Assembly (NCBI RefSeq): GCF_001741865.1
Contig: NZ_CP017147.1
Coordinates: 6,067,001 to 6,131,000, forward strand
Origin: Bosea vaviloviae
GTDB taxonomy: Bacteria > Pseudomonadota > Alphaproteobacteria > Rhizobiales > Beijerinckiaceae
DNA length: 64,000 nucleotides
Direction: 5' to 3'
A program made the translations under genes and the position numbers. The notes under the pieces are model-generated. The model worked only from the letters and a program-made list of their open reading frames with translations, searched no databases and was not told the DNA's origin. Every line of letters begins with the position of its first letter. The first letter of the stretch is position 1. Shown here piece after piece: positions 8,761 to 15,817 of this stretch.

Positions 8761-8994
8761 ATGAAGACCGGCATCCATCCCGACTACCACACCATCAAGG
8801 TCGTCATGACCAATGGCACGGAATACTTCACCCGTTCGACGCTCGGCAAGGAGGGGGACACCCTCAATCTCGACATCGATCCGACGACGCACCCGGCCTG
8901 GACCGGCGGCACGCAGCACATGCTCGACCGCGGCGGCCGCGTTTCGCGCTTCAACTCGCGTTTTGGCGCGTTTGGCGCTCTCGGCAAGAAGTGA
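8761..8994 (+). CDS. rpmE: 50S ribosomal protein bL31
   Basis: 77 residues beginning [19 protein letters not shown], a standard bL31 N-terminus, and ending in a basic tail with [10 protein letters not shown]. It is a large-subunit protein that contributes to a bridge between subunits. There is no Cys at all, so it is the zinc-free (C-minus) form and would not bind the zinc that C-plus paralogues hold. The ATG is chosen over upstream in-frame codons because of the conserved N-terminus and the preceding GAGGA. It is divergent from the ABC exporter and is followed by a strong terminator. Confidence 0.95.
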   Translation: MKTGIHPDYHTIKVVMTNGTEYFTRSTLGKEGDTLNLDIDPTTHPAWTGGTQHMLDRGGRVSRFNSRFGAFGALGKK

Positions 8995-9033
8995 TTTGGC
9001 GGCGATCGGTTCCGATCGCCCCTGATTTCAATC

Positions 9034-9066
9034 AAAAAGGCCCGGCCAAATCGGCCGGGCCTTTTT
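9034..9066 (+). terminator. Intrinsic terminator after rpmE
   Basis: A 14-bp perfect stem (9034-9047 with 9053-9066), aaaaaggcccggcc, has a five-base loop and ends in five T residues. It lies 40 bases after the rpmE stop. The A-run on the other side makes it potentially bidirectional. Confidence 0.9.
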
Positions 9067-9106
9067 GCGTTTCGGCGGCGATTGGTCGCGCCTGCGAGAC
9101 GGCCAA

Positions 9107-9227
9107 GAGCCGGATGATTTCAGGCGGGATCACCAAGTGATCCCGCCTGAAATCTGAATCCGTCTCTCATCTAAGAGCGAGAGCAGGATCAATGCGAAAA
9201 ACCGGTGCCCAGTTTTTCGCATCCTGC
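9107..9227. repeat. 121-bp dispersed repeat, copy A
   Basis: One of three equally long copies (others 18742-18862 and 24147-24267, both in the opposite orientation). It contains two palindromes: tttcaggcgggatcac with its complement, and an ATGCGAAAAA...TTTTTCGCAT arm pair around ACCGGTGCCCA. Against copy B I count five differences in 121, four of them paired so that the first stem is kept. It is unrelated to any insertion-sequence end I can recognise. Confidence 0.85.
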
Positions 9228-9230
9228 GCA

Positions 9231-9334
9231 AGAGCGTTTTCGAGCGAAGTGGACATCTGTTCGCGTGAAGAAAACGCGTCAAAACAAAGACCTAGAGCAA
9301 TTGAACGATCCAATTGGATCGAAAATTGCTCTAG
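9231..9334. repeat. Short palindromic repeat element (gagcgttttcgagcgaagtgg family)
   Basis: Runs from agagcgttttcgagcg to a terminal gatccaattggatc palindrome (9307-9320) and attgctctag. Diverged relatives are at 12592-12697 (reverse orientation, second half) and 63345-63446, which share the gatccaattggatc palindrome or the gaagtggacac core. Its last four bases form the TAG stop of the DUF1465 gene on the minus strand. Confidence 0.6.
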
Positions 9335-9861
9335 CGGCCAAGCCCCAGCCGCGCCTTCAGGTTGGCAAGCTGGTCCTGCACCGGATTGGCCTGCTCCCGG
9401 GCCAGGCCGGCGCCCGACATCTGGCCTTCGAGATGGCGGATGCGCTCCTGCAGGCGGACCGAATGCGCCATCAGGTCGCGTAGCGCCTGCGGCAAGCGAG
9501 CCACCTCGTCATGGGCCGGCTGCCCCGCAGCGTCGGACATCCTGACCTTGTTGTTCTCGGCACGGGCCTGCTCGGCCGTCATCTCGCCCTCGGCCACGGC
9601 ACGCTGGACCAGGAGCCAGGAGGCGATCTGCATCAATCGCGTCGTCAGGCGCATGCTCTCGGTGGCGTAGGTCAGCGCGACATCACGCGGCAAGGCCGCC
9701 GACTCGGCGCGCCCGTCGCCGTCGAGATAGGATGCCGTCTGCTCGACCAGACCCATGCCCTCGCGAAACAGCAGCATGAAGGCGTCGGATTTGACGAACC
9801 CGCGCGCAAAGGAGATCGCGCCATCGTCAACCTGCGGCTCCAGCATCAGCACATCGTTCAT
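9331..9861 (-). CDS. DUF1465 family protein
   Basis: 176 residues, mostly helical, without signal or membrane segment. It matches the alphaproteobacterial DUF1465 family: an N-terminal block ISFARGFVKSDAFMLLFREG and a C-terminal heptad-like helix, SVRLQERIRHLEGQM. The function is not established. I chose the ATG at 9861 because AAGGGGG lies eight bases before it; an upstream in-frame ATG at 9882 would place that site inside the gene. The stop codon is formed by a repeat element. The gene lies downstream of the small-RNA locus and DUF1192, which recur together in the order. Confidence 0.82.
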   Translation of the reverse strand: MNDVLMLEPQVDDGAISFARGFVKSDAFMLLFREGMGLVEQTASYLDGDGRAESAALPRDVALTYATESMRLTTRLMQIASWLLVQRAVAEGEMTAEQARAENNKVRMSDAAGQPAHDEVARLPQALRDLMAHSVRLQERIRHLEGQMSGAGLAREQANPVQDQLANLKARLGLGR

Positions 9862-10001
9862 CGCGGTGTCCCCCTTCGGCACAACAGCGTTTGCGTCAGG
9901 GACGCGGCAACGCTTCAGGCCGACAACACCGCAAGGATAGCGCCGAAGCGCGATCAGGGCTGCGGTAAGATTGGGTTAACCTTAACGGGCTAATGCAGCC
10001 C

Positions 10002-10027
10002 AAAAAAGAGCCGCCCTCAGGCGGCTC
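10002..10027 (-). terminator. Intrinsic terminator, minus strand
   Basis: An 8-bp perfect stem (10008-10015 with 10020-10027, gagccgcc) has a four-base loop and is followed on the minus strand by six T. It would end the candidate sRNA and any read-through from the DUF1192 gene. Confidence 0.85.
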
Positions 10028-10093
10028 GAAGGTCAACAGGGAGGCGTCAAACAGAGTGGGCAGGAGCCACTCGACATCCAGACAAACTGGACA
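10002..10093 (-). ncRNA. Candidate small RNA with anti-Shine-Dalgarno motifs
   Basis: Read on the minus strand, this non-coding stretch shows three stem-loops. They are TCCAG-TTTGT-CTGGA, then GAGTGG-CTCCTGC-CCACTC with CUCCU in the loop, then an unpaired GACGCCTCCCTG, then a GAGCCGCC/GGCGGCTC terminator with six T. CU-rich loops complementary to ribosome-binding sites plus a terminator are the hallmark of alphaproteobacterial trans-acting sRNAs. The 5' end is inferred from a TATGAAT -10-like box at 10100-10106. No convincing ORF is present. The exact family is not identified. Confidence 0.5.
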
Positions 10094-10097
10094 ATGC

Positions 10098-10131
10098 GAT
10101 TCATACTTTGGAATCGTTAAGAGACCCTTAA
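10098..10131 (-). promoter_or_regulatory. Candidate CtrA box with two GANTC (CcrM) sites
   Basis: On the minus strand TTAAGGGTCTCTTAAC (10131-10116) is an exact TTAA-N7-TTAAC, the CtrA consensus. GANTC methylation sites follow at 10111-10115 and 10098-10102, the second touching a TATGAAT -10-like element. With a start near 10093 the CtrA box centres near -31, the position of activating CtrA sites. GcrA acts at promoters carrying methylated GANTC. Combined cell-cycle control is inferred. Confidence 0.5.
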
Positions 10132-10154
10132 TGACGCAAGGGCAGAAGGCTGGC

Positions 10155-10355
10155 TCAATCCGGTTTGCGGAAGAAGGCGTCGGCCGCCGAGCGCGAAGCA
10201 TCCTTCTTGGCCCGGGCCTCGGCCAGGCGCTCGATCTCGGCCTTCAGCGCCTCGACGCGCTGGTCGATCTCGGCCAGCGACAGCATCGAAAGATCCTGCC
10301 CGATTTCATGCACGGATTTTGGCTTCGGACGGTCATCCTCTGGAAAGATCGACAT
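10155..10355 (-). CDS. DUF1192 family small protein
   Basis: 66 residues with the DUF1192 pattern: an N-terminal MSIFPEDDRPKP, then LSMLSLAEIDQRVEALKAEI, a short coiled-coil helix, and a basic tail. The function of the family is unknown; it is widespread in Hyphomicrobiales and usually lies near DUF1465, as here. The internal ATG at 10355 is chosen because the family begins at this Met and the upstream sequence has no family similarity. The stop lies 24 bases before the candidate CtrA box of the sRNA. Confidence 0.8.
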   Translation of the reverse strand: MSIFPEDDRPKPKSVHEIGQDLSMLSLAEIDQRVEALKAEIERLAEARAKKDASRSAADAFFRKPD

Positions 10356-10550
10356 GGTGGCCTCACATTCGACAACTCGACGGCAGCGCAGAGTAGAGCA
10401 TCGGCTACGAAAAGTGGGAACCGGTTTTCGGAACAAGCCTATGCAAGATCAAAGCACTACGCGCCCGCAACGCCACTCTCGCCCGATGCGCGGGCCGACA
10501 CGTCCCGCACAGCCCCTCGCTTCAGCCCTTTCGTACAGGACCGGAACCCG

Positions 10551-11549
10551 ATGACTGCCTTGCCCCAGACGATGACCGCAATCGGCTTCGAGGCTCCGGG
10601 AGGCCCCGAGGTTCTCCAGGCCCGGAAGCGGCCCGTGCCGCAGCCAGGGCGCGGCGAGGTATTGGTCGCGGTCGCGGCCGCCGGCATCAACCGTCCCGAT
10701 GTGCTTCAGCGATTGGGCGGATACGCACCACCGCCCGGCGCCTCGGATATTCCCGGCCTTGAGATCGCCGGCACGGTCGTTGCGCTCGGCGAGGGCGCCA
10801 GCCGCTTCAAGCTCGGCGACAAGGTCTGCGGGCTCGTCGCCGGCGGCGGCTATGCCGAGTATGCCGTGGTCCACGAAAGCAACGCGCTGTCCGTGCCGGC
10901 CGGACTTTCGCTGATCGAGGCGGCTGCCATCCCTGAGACCTATTTCACCGTCTGGACCAACGTCTTCCAGCGCGGCCGCCTGCAGGCCGGCGAGAGCTTC
11001 ATGGTCCATGGCGGCACATCGGGCATCGGCACCACGGCGATCCAGCTCGCCAAGGCCTTTGGCGCAACGGTGCTGGCGACCGCAGGCTCCATGGAGAAAT
11101 GCCAGGCCTGCCGCGATCTCGGCGCCGACCATGCGATCAACTACCGCGAGCAGGATTTCGTCACAGCCTCGAAAGAGGCAACTAAAGGACGCGGCGTCGA
11201 TCTCATCCTCGACATGGTCGGCGGCGACTACATCAACCGCAATTACGACGCCGCGGCCGAGAGCGGCCGCATCGTCCAGATCGCCTTCCTCAACGGTCCC
11301 AAGGCGGAGGTCGACTACCGCAGGCTGATGATGAAGCGCCTGACCCATACCGGCTCGACGCTGCGACCGCGCACCATCGCGGAAAAGGCCGGGATCGCAG
11401 CCGAGCTCGCGGCCAAGGTCTGGCCGCTGATCGAGGCCGGGCGCTGCAAGCCGGTGATCCACGCGACCTTCCCGCTCGCGGAAGCCGCCGCTGGTCACGC
11501 GCTGATGGAAAGCAACGCCCATATCGGCAAGATCGTGCTGACGGTGTGA
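10551..11549 (+). CDS. NAD(P)H quinone oxidoreductase (PIG3-type zinc-independent MDR)
   Basis: 332 residues of the medium-chain dehydrogenase/reductase fold. The N-terminal GroES-like domain (about 8-130) has INRPDVLQRLGGYAPPPGASDIPGLE. The Rossmann domain (about 140-270) has the nucleotide motif VHGGTSGIGTTAIQLAKAFG. It lacks the catalytic and structural zinc Cys/His of alcohol dehydrogenases, so it fits NADPH:quinone reductase of the PIG3/QOR branch. The start at 10551 follows GGACCGGAA; a second ATG seven codons later would also give a family-like N-terminus. It stands alone on the plus strand, divergent from DUF1192. Confidence 0.87.
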   Translation: MTALPQTMTAIGFEAPGGPEVLQARKRPVPQPGRGEVLVAVAAAGINRPDVLQRLGGYAPPPGASDIPGLEIAGTVVALGEGASRFKLGDKVCGLVAGGGYAEYAVVHESNALSVPAGLSLIEAAAIPETYFTVWTNVFQRGRLQAGESFMVHGGTSGIGTTAIQLAKAFGATVLATAGSMEKCQACRDLGADHAINYREQDFVTASKEATKGRGVDLILDMVGGDYINRNYDAAAESGRIVQIAFLNGPKAEVDYRRLMMKRLTHTGSTLRPRTIAEKAGIAAELAAKVWPLIEAGRCKPVIHATFPLAEAAAGHALMESNAHIGKIVLTV

Positions 11550-11760
11550 GGCCCATCGTCAGTGCGAGCACAGCAAAGCAATGACGGGTCGGCTCACGCT
11601 TTTCATGGACACCTGCCCCGGCTTTGCCTATAAGCCGCGCCATCCTGTTCATCGTCGATGATTTGGATGGCCGGCCGAGGAGGCCGGTCTGCGCATGAGA
11701 GCTATTGTCCGCGACGCTGACCCGGTCTGAGACCGGCTTTCGAGATTCAGGAGACGTCCC

Positions 11761-12483
11761 GTGTCGAATCCCCCGCTGATGCCGAAGGCCACCGCGGTCT
11801 GGCTGGTCGAGAACACGTCCCTGACCTTCGAGCAGATCGCCGAGTTCTGCAAACTCCATCCCCTCGAAGTGCGCGGCATCGCCGATGGCGAAGTCGCCGC
11901 CGGCATCAAGGGCCTCGACCCGATCACCTCGGGCCAGCTCACCCGCGAGGAACTCGAGCGCGCCGCCAAGAACCCGAGCCACCACCTCAAGCTCGCCGAG
12001 CGCAGGGTGAAGGTGCCGGAGATGAAGAAGTCCAAGGGGCCGCGCTACACGCCGGTCTCCAAGCGCCAGGACCGCCCCAATGCGATCCTCTGGCTGCTGC
12101 GCAACCACCCCGAACTCAAGGACGCGCAGATCATCCGCCTGATCGGCACGACCAAGTCGACCATCGCCCAGATTCGCGACCGGACCCACTGGAACGCCCA
12201 GACCCTGTCACCGATCGATCCTGTCAGCCTCGGCCTGTGCTCGCAGATCGATCTCGATTTCGAGGTCGGACGCGCCGCCAAGGACCGTCCCGCCGCGATC
12301 GCCGAGATCGGCTCGACCCTGCTCCCCGCAGAGGAGACGACCGCGCCGGCGCCCGCGCTCAACCAGACCTTCGCCGATATGGGCAAGCCGAAGCGCCAGG
12401 AAGAAGAGGCCATCGACGTCGATTCGGTCTTCTCCAAGCTGAAGCAGCTCAAGCGCCCGGCCGAGGAAGACGAGGAAGACTGA
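11761..12483 (+). CDS. DUF1013 family protein (TrcR-type cell-cycle regulator)
   Basis: 240 residues. The N-terminal 200 residues match DUF1013: PLMPKATAVWLVENTSLTF, LHPLEVRGIADGEVA and a predicted HTH-like region NAILWLLRNHPELKDAQIIR-LIGTTKSTIAQIR. The family is alphaproteobacterial and has been named TrcR, a cell-cycle transcriptional regulator, in some annotations; that name is recalled, not tested. The C-terminus is acidic (AEEDEED). The start is GTG with AGGAG eight bases upstream, and no ATG fits. A small hairpin (11722-11736, ccggtc/gaccgg) lies just before the ribosome site. Confidence 0.85.
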   Translation: MSNPPLMPKATAVWLVENTSLTFEQIAEFCKLHPLEVRGIADGEVAAGIKGLDPITSGQLTREELERAAKNPSHHLKLAERRVKVPEMKKSKGPRYTPVSKRQDRPNAILWLLRNHPELKDAQIIRLIGTTKSTIAQIRDRTHWNAQTLSPIDPVSLGLCSQIDLDFEVGRAAKDRPAAIAEIGSTLLPAEETTAPAPALNQTFADMGKPKRQEEEAIDVDSVFSKLKQLKRPAEEDEED

Positions 12484-12591
12484 GACCTCTCCTGCCCCGC
12501 ACCAAGCGGCGGCGGGTTCAGGAGACGCCCGCACCGGTGAAAACCGGCAGCCATCTCCTGGAATCGAGCGTTTCCTAGGTTCAAGCCTGTC

Positions 12592-12697
12592 CTAGAGCAT
12601 TTCCGCGTTTCTTCGAATCGCGAAAATGCTCTAGCTCATTGTTTTGACGCATTTTCTTCACGCGAACCGGTGTCCACTTCGCTCGAAAATGCTCTAG
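12592..12697. repeat. Two adjacent palindromic repeat units
   Basis: The first unit (12592-12634) is an inverted repeat with ends ctagagcatttccgcg and cgcgaaaatgctctag. The second, to 12697, reads tgttttgacgcattttcttcacgcgaaccggtgtccacttcg (split by me at will) and ends gaaaatgctctag. It is the reverse-oriented relative of 9231-9300. It ends three bases before the chemoreceptor stop on the minus strand. Confidence 0.6.
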
Positions 12698-12699
12698 GT

Positions 12700-14403
12700 T
12701 CAAGCAACCTGGCGGGCCATTCCCCTTGCAACGGGGATTGGCCCGCTTTCCATTTTGAAGCGGGAGGTCAGGCGCGCCAGCGCCTGCGCGGTCTCGACCA
12801 TGTCGCCGGCGGCAGTAGCAGTCCGGCTCGCCGCCTGGGCGTTGTCCTGCGTCAGGACATCCATCTGCCGCACCGCGCGCTCGATCTCGCCGACGCCCTG
12901 CGCCTGCTCGCGCGTCGCCTGGCTGATCTCTTCGAAGGCCTCCGCCACGGAACCGGCATCGCTGGAGACCACGTCCAGATTGGAGCCGGCCTCGCGCACG
13001 AGCTTCACGCCTTCGTCGACATGCGCCTTGGTCTCGCTGATCAGCGTGCGGACGTCGCGCGCGGCATCCGCCGATTGCTGCGCGAGACGCCGGACCTCGG
13101 TCGCGACGACCGCGAAGCCCCGGCCGCCCTCGCCGGCACGCGCCGCCTCGACGGAGGCGTTCAGCGCCAGGAGATTGGTCTGGAAAGCAAGACCGTCCAT
13201 GACACCGACGATATCGACGATCCGCTTCGCCTGCTCGTCGATCCGGTCGATCGCCTCGATGGCGCGGCCGGCCACCGCGACGCCCGCGCCGGCATTGTCG
13301 GCAGCCTTGCGCGCCTTCTCCCGGGCGGCGAGCATCATCTCGTCAGTGAGGCGAATCGTTGAAGCCATCTGCTCGACCACCGCGGAGGTTTCCTCCAGCG
13401 AGGCCGCCTGGCTCTCGCCGCGCCCGGAAAGATCGCGCGTTGCCGCCAGAATCTCATCGGCCGCCCGATGCGTGGCGGAGGCGCTGCGCGTCACCGCCGT
13501 CAGCGCCGTCCCGAGCGCCTCGGTCGAGCGGTTGAAATTACCCGCGACGGCGGCAAGCCGGCCCTCGAAGCGCTCCGCCATGCGCACCGTCAGGTCCCCG
13601 GTCGCAAGCGCCGCAAGCGCGCGGTCCGTCTCATCGAGAAAGCTCTCGCAGGCGCCGGTCAATTCATCGACGCCCTGGACCAGCGAGCCCAGCCGCCCCA
13701 ATTCGGAATTCTGCGCGGTGCGGACCGAGAAATCGCCGCGCTTGGCCGCCTCGACGACCGCGCCGACCGCCACCAGCAACTGCTCCTCCACCACGGCGCG
13801 TTGCTCGTCGGCAAGAGCGGCTTCGCGGCGAACCTGGCTTTCCCGCATCTGATTGGCGACCGCCTCGTCGCTGGCCGAATCCGCAATCTTCAGCGCCGAT
13901 TCCAGGCGCAGCGCCAGCCAGACCAGGGCCCCGGCCTCGGCAAGCAGGATCACCGCATGCACAACCACCCGCGCGAACTCGGCCCCATCGGGGAAGACGG
14001 CCAGCGGGTAGACCATGTTGAGGAGGAGATGGTGCAGCGCCACCACCATTGTCGCGGTCAAGATGACGCGCCAGCAGCACCAGGCCGTGGTGACGGCGAG
14101 CGCCGCGAAGAAAGCCATATGCATGTCGATCTGGTAGCGCGTGCCCTCGCAGGAGAAGACCAGCAGCGCGACCTGGCCGCAGAGCGAAACCGTCGAGGTG
14201 ATGCGGGTCGAGAGGCCGGTCCGGTCCTGGAACCAGGCCAGCGCGCTTATGCCGGCGAGCAAGGCGGACACGGCCGCGATCGCGAGCCATGCGGGGTGTC
14301 CGGCGAACCAGGCCGCCAGCGTCGTCAGCGGGACCAGCGCCCATTGCCCCAGCATCAAGGGCGTCGTGAAGGTCCGGCGAATGGCGTCGAGACTGCGGCT
14401 CAC
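12700..14403 (-). CDS. Methyl-accepting chemotaxis protein with integral-membrane N-terminus
   Basis: 567 residues. The first 180 contain about six hydrophobic segments and no large periplasmic loop, so sensing may occur in or near the membrane. Two HAMP-like segments precede the signalling domain. The conserved hairpin tip (about 395-435) reads DGLAFQTNLLALNASVEAAR and GRGFAVVATEVRRLA. It would signal through CheW/CheA. I place the start at a GTG (14403) preceded by AAGGA at nine bases; a longer frame runs upstream into the preceding gene. No pentapeptide CheR tether is seen at the C-terminus. Confidence 0.88.
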   Translation of the reverse strand: MSRSLDAIRRTFTTPLMLGQWALVPLTTLAAWFAGHPAWLAIAAVSALLAGISALAWFQDRTGLSTRITSTVSLCGQVALLVFSCEGTRYQIDMHMAFFAALAVTTAWCCWRVILTATMVVALHHLLLNMVYPLAVFPDGAEFARVVVHAVILLAEAGALVWLALRLESALKIADSASDEAVANQMRESQVRREAALADEQRAVVEEQLLVAVGAVVEAAKRGDFSVRTAQNSELGRLGSLVQGVDELTGACESFLDETDRALAALATGDLTVRMAERFEGRLAAVAGNFNRSTEALGTALTAVTRSASATHRAADEILAATRDLSGRGESQAASLEETSAVVEQMASTIRLTDEMMLAAREKARKAADNAGAGVAVAGRAIEAIDRIDEQAKRIVDIVGVMDGLAFQTNLLALNASVEAARAGEGGRGFAVVATEVRRLAQQSADAARDVRTLISETKAHVDEGVKLVREAGSNLDVVSSDAGSVAEAFEEISQATREQAQGVGEIERAVRQMDVLTQDNAQAASRTATAAGDMVETAQALARLTSRFKMESGPIPVARGMARQVA

Positions 14404-14428
14404 CGGCGTCGTCCTTCGTGCAAGGGTA

Positions 14429-14806
14429 TCAAGAGCGCGTGGATTGTGCGAGGCAGCCGCCACGGCCGCCGCCATCGAGAACGAGCATGGCGCCGGCGCT
14501 GTAGAGGCGGGCGCTGAAGCCTGGCTGCTCGGAGCGTGCGATCAGGCCGAAGGCGCCGAAACGCGACAGGATCGCGCCATCGGCCAGCGCCACAGCTTCT
14601 GCCGCATCGCTCGCGCTCGCCGCCAGGACGATGACCGTGGCCCGGTCGCGCGGGGCCAGGAACAGGGCAAGCGGCGCCAGCACGGCGACGAGCGCAGGCA
14701 GGAGCGGTCTGACGATATGCCTGGCGACCATCACGAAGAGCCCCACGGCGCAATCCAGCGCCCGGAGACCTTGCCATCTACCCGTAAATTCAACGTAAAG
14801 TTGCAT
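14429..14806 (-). CDS. Small hypothetical membrane protein upstream of chemoreceptor
   Basis: 125 residues, not recognised. It has a hydrophobic stretch at about 28-50 (ARHIVRPLLPALVAVLAPLALFLAP) cut here to IVRPLLPALVAVLAPLALF, then an Ala-rich segment and a Gly-rich end. It lies 25 bases before the chemoreceptor start on the same strand, so co-expression is likely. No good ribosome site precedes the first ATG; a start at an internal ATG near residue 26 is possible. It could be a spurious GC-rich frame. Confidence 0.4.
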   Translation of the reverse strand: MQLYVEFTGRWQGLRALDCAVGLFVMVARHIVRPLLPALVAVLAPLALFLAPRDRATVIVLAASASDAAEAVALADGAILSRFGAFGLIARSEQPGFSARLYSAGAMLVLDGGGRGGCLAQSTRS

Positions 14807-14881
14807 GAAATGCAGACTGAAACGGGAGGCCTCCGCGTCGTCCGGCTTGCGGAGACGCGCGCGGCCTGACAGCCTCGCGCC

Positions 14882-15769
14882 ATGATGGACAACAGCCTAG
14901 CCTTCACCTTCCTCGGCACCGGCGCGCCGCCAGTCAGCCTGCGCCGCGCCGGCCCCTCGCACCTGGTCGAGGCGGCGGGGTGCAAGGTCCTGGTCGATTG
15001 CGGCTCGGGCGTCAGCCAGCGGCTCGTCGCGGCGGGACATCGCGGCGCCGATATCGACTTGCTGATCGTCACCCATGAGCACTCCGACCATCTCGTCGAC
15101 TTCTACCAGCTCGTCGTCTCGTCCTGGCATCAGGGCCGCAGCAAGCCCTGGCGCGTCATGGCCCCGGCCCCGGCGCTCGCCAATATGCGCGCGCAATACG
15201 AGGCCTTCGCACGCGAGCGCTCACTTCGCATCGCCTTCGAGAAGCGACCGGACGCCACGGGGCTGGAGGTCATCTTCGAGGAGCTACATGAAGGCGCCGT
15301 CGCAGGCCTCGGTGACCTCGCCATCCATGCTTTTCTCGTCGATCACAAACCGGTCGAACCGGCCTTCGGCCTCTCCGCCGCGCATGGCGGCAGCCGCATC
15401 GTCTTCTCCGGCGACACGCGGCTGACACCCTCGCTGGAACGGGCGGCGCAGGGCTGCGACCTGCTCGTCTGCGAGGTCTTCATCTCGAGCCAGATGCCGG
15501 TCGTCGCGGGTGTCCGTTCCGCCGAGACCGTCGCCTCGGTCCAGAGCTATCACATGACACCGGAGGTGGTGGCGGGACTGGCGCTGCGCTCGGGCGCAAA
15601 AGCGCTGGCGCTGACCCATCTCGTGCCACCCGCCGCCGACACCGCCGCGCTCGCCCGCGAGGTCAGGCAGGCAGGCTATGCCGGCCCGCTGGTCGTCGGC
15701 GAGGACCTGATGCGGCTGGAGTGGCCGGAGCGGCTGCTGAACTGGAATGGCGCGACGATCGGGTTGTGA
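14882..15769 (+). CDS. MBL-fold metallo-hydrolase
   Basis: 295 residues with a metallo-beta-lactamase fold. It shows FTFLGTGAPP at the start, the zinc motif THEHSDH (64-70, giving H65, H67, D69, H70), a later FSGDTR with the bridging Asp, and a C-terminal LTHLVPP His. The order of motifs resembles the RNase Z / arylsulfatase-like branch. The substrate is unknown; RNase Z itself normally has a longer exosite region, so a small-molecule ester or phosphodiester is as likely. It is a single gene flanked by a divergent gene and a short REP. Confidence 0.83.
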   Translation: MMDNSLAFTFLGTGAPPVSLRRAGPSHLVEAAGCKVLVDCGSGVSQRLVAAGHRGADIDLLIVTHEHSDHLVDFYQLVVSSWHQGRSKPWRVMAPAPALANMRAQYEAFARERSLRIAFEKRPDATGLEVIFEELHEGAVAGLGDLAIHAFLVDHKPVEPAFGLSAAHGGSRIVFSGDTRLTPSLERAAQGCDLLVCEVFISSQMPVVAGVRSAETVASVQSYHMTPEVVAGLALRSGAKALALTHLVPPAADTAALAREVRQAGYAGPLVVGEDLMRLEWPERLLNWNGATIGL

Positions 15770-15770
15770 C

Positions 15771-15811
15771 CGTCATTCCGGGGCGCGCCGAAGGCGCGAA
15801 CCCGGAATGAC
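15771..15811. repeat. Short REP hairpin (gtcattccgg family)
   Basis: CGTCATTCCGGG and CCCGGAATGAC form arms around a second small ggcgcgcc/ggcgcg stem. The longer members of this family are at 37470-37576 and 45011-45112. It lies between the convergent ends of the MBL and prpE genes. Confidence 0.6.
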
Positions 15812-15817
15812 ACGCCC

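Noticed and set aside
9971..9987. Second CtrA site in ttgggttaaccttaacg
   Set aside because: The two TTAA half-sites are only two bases apart, not seven, so it does not match the consensus.
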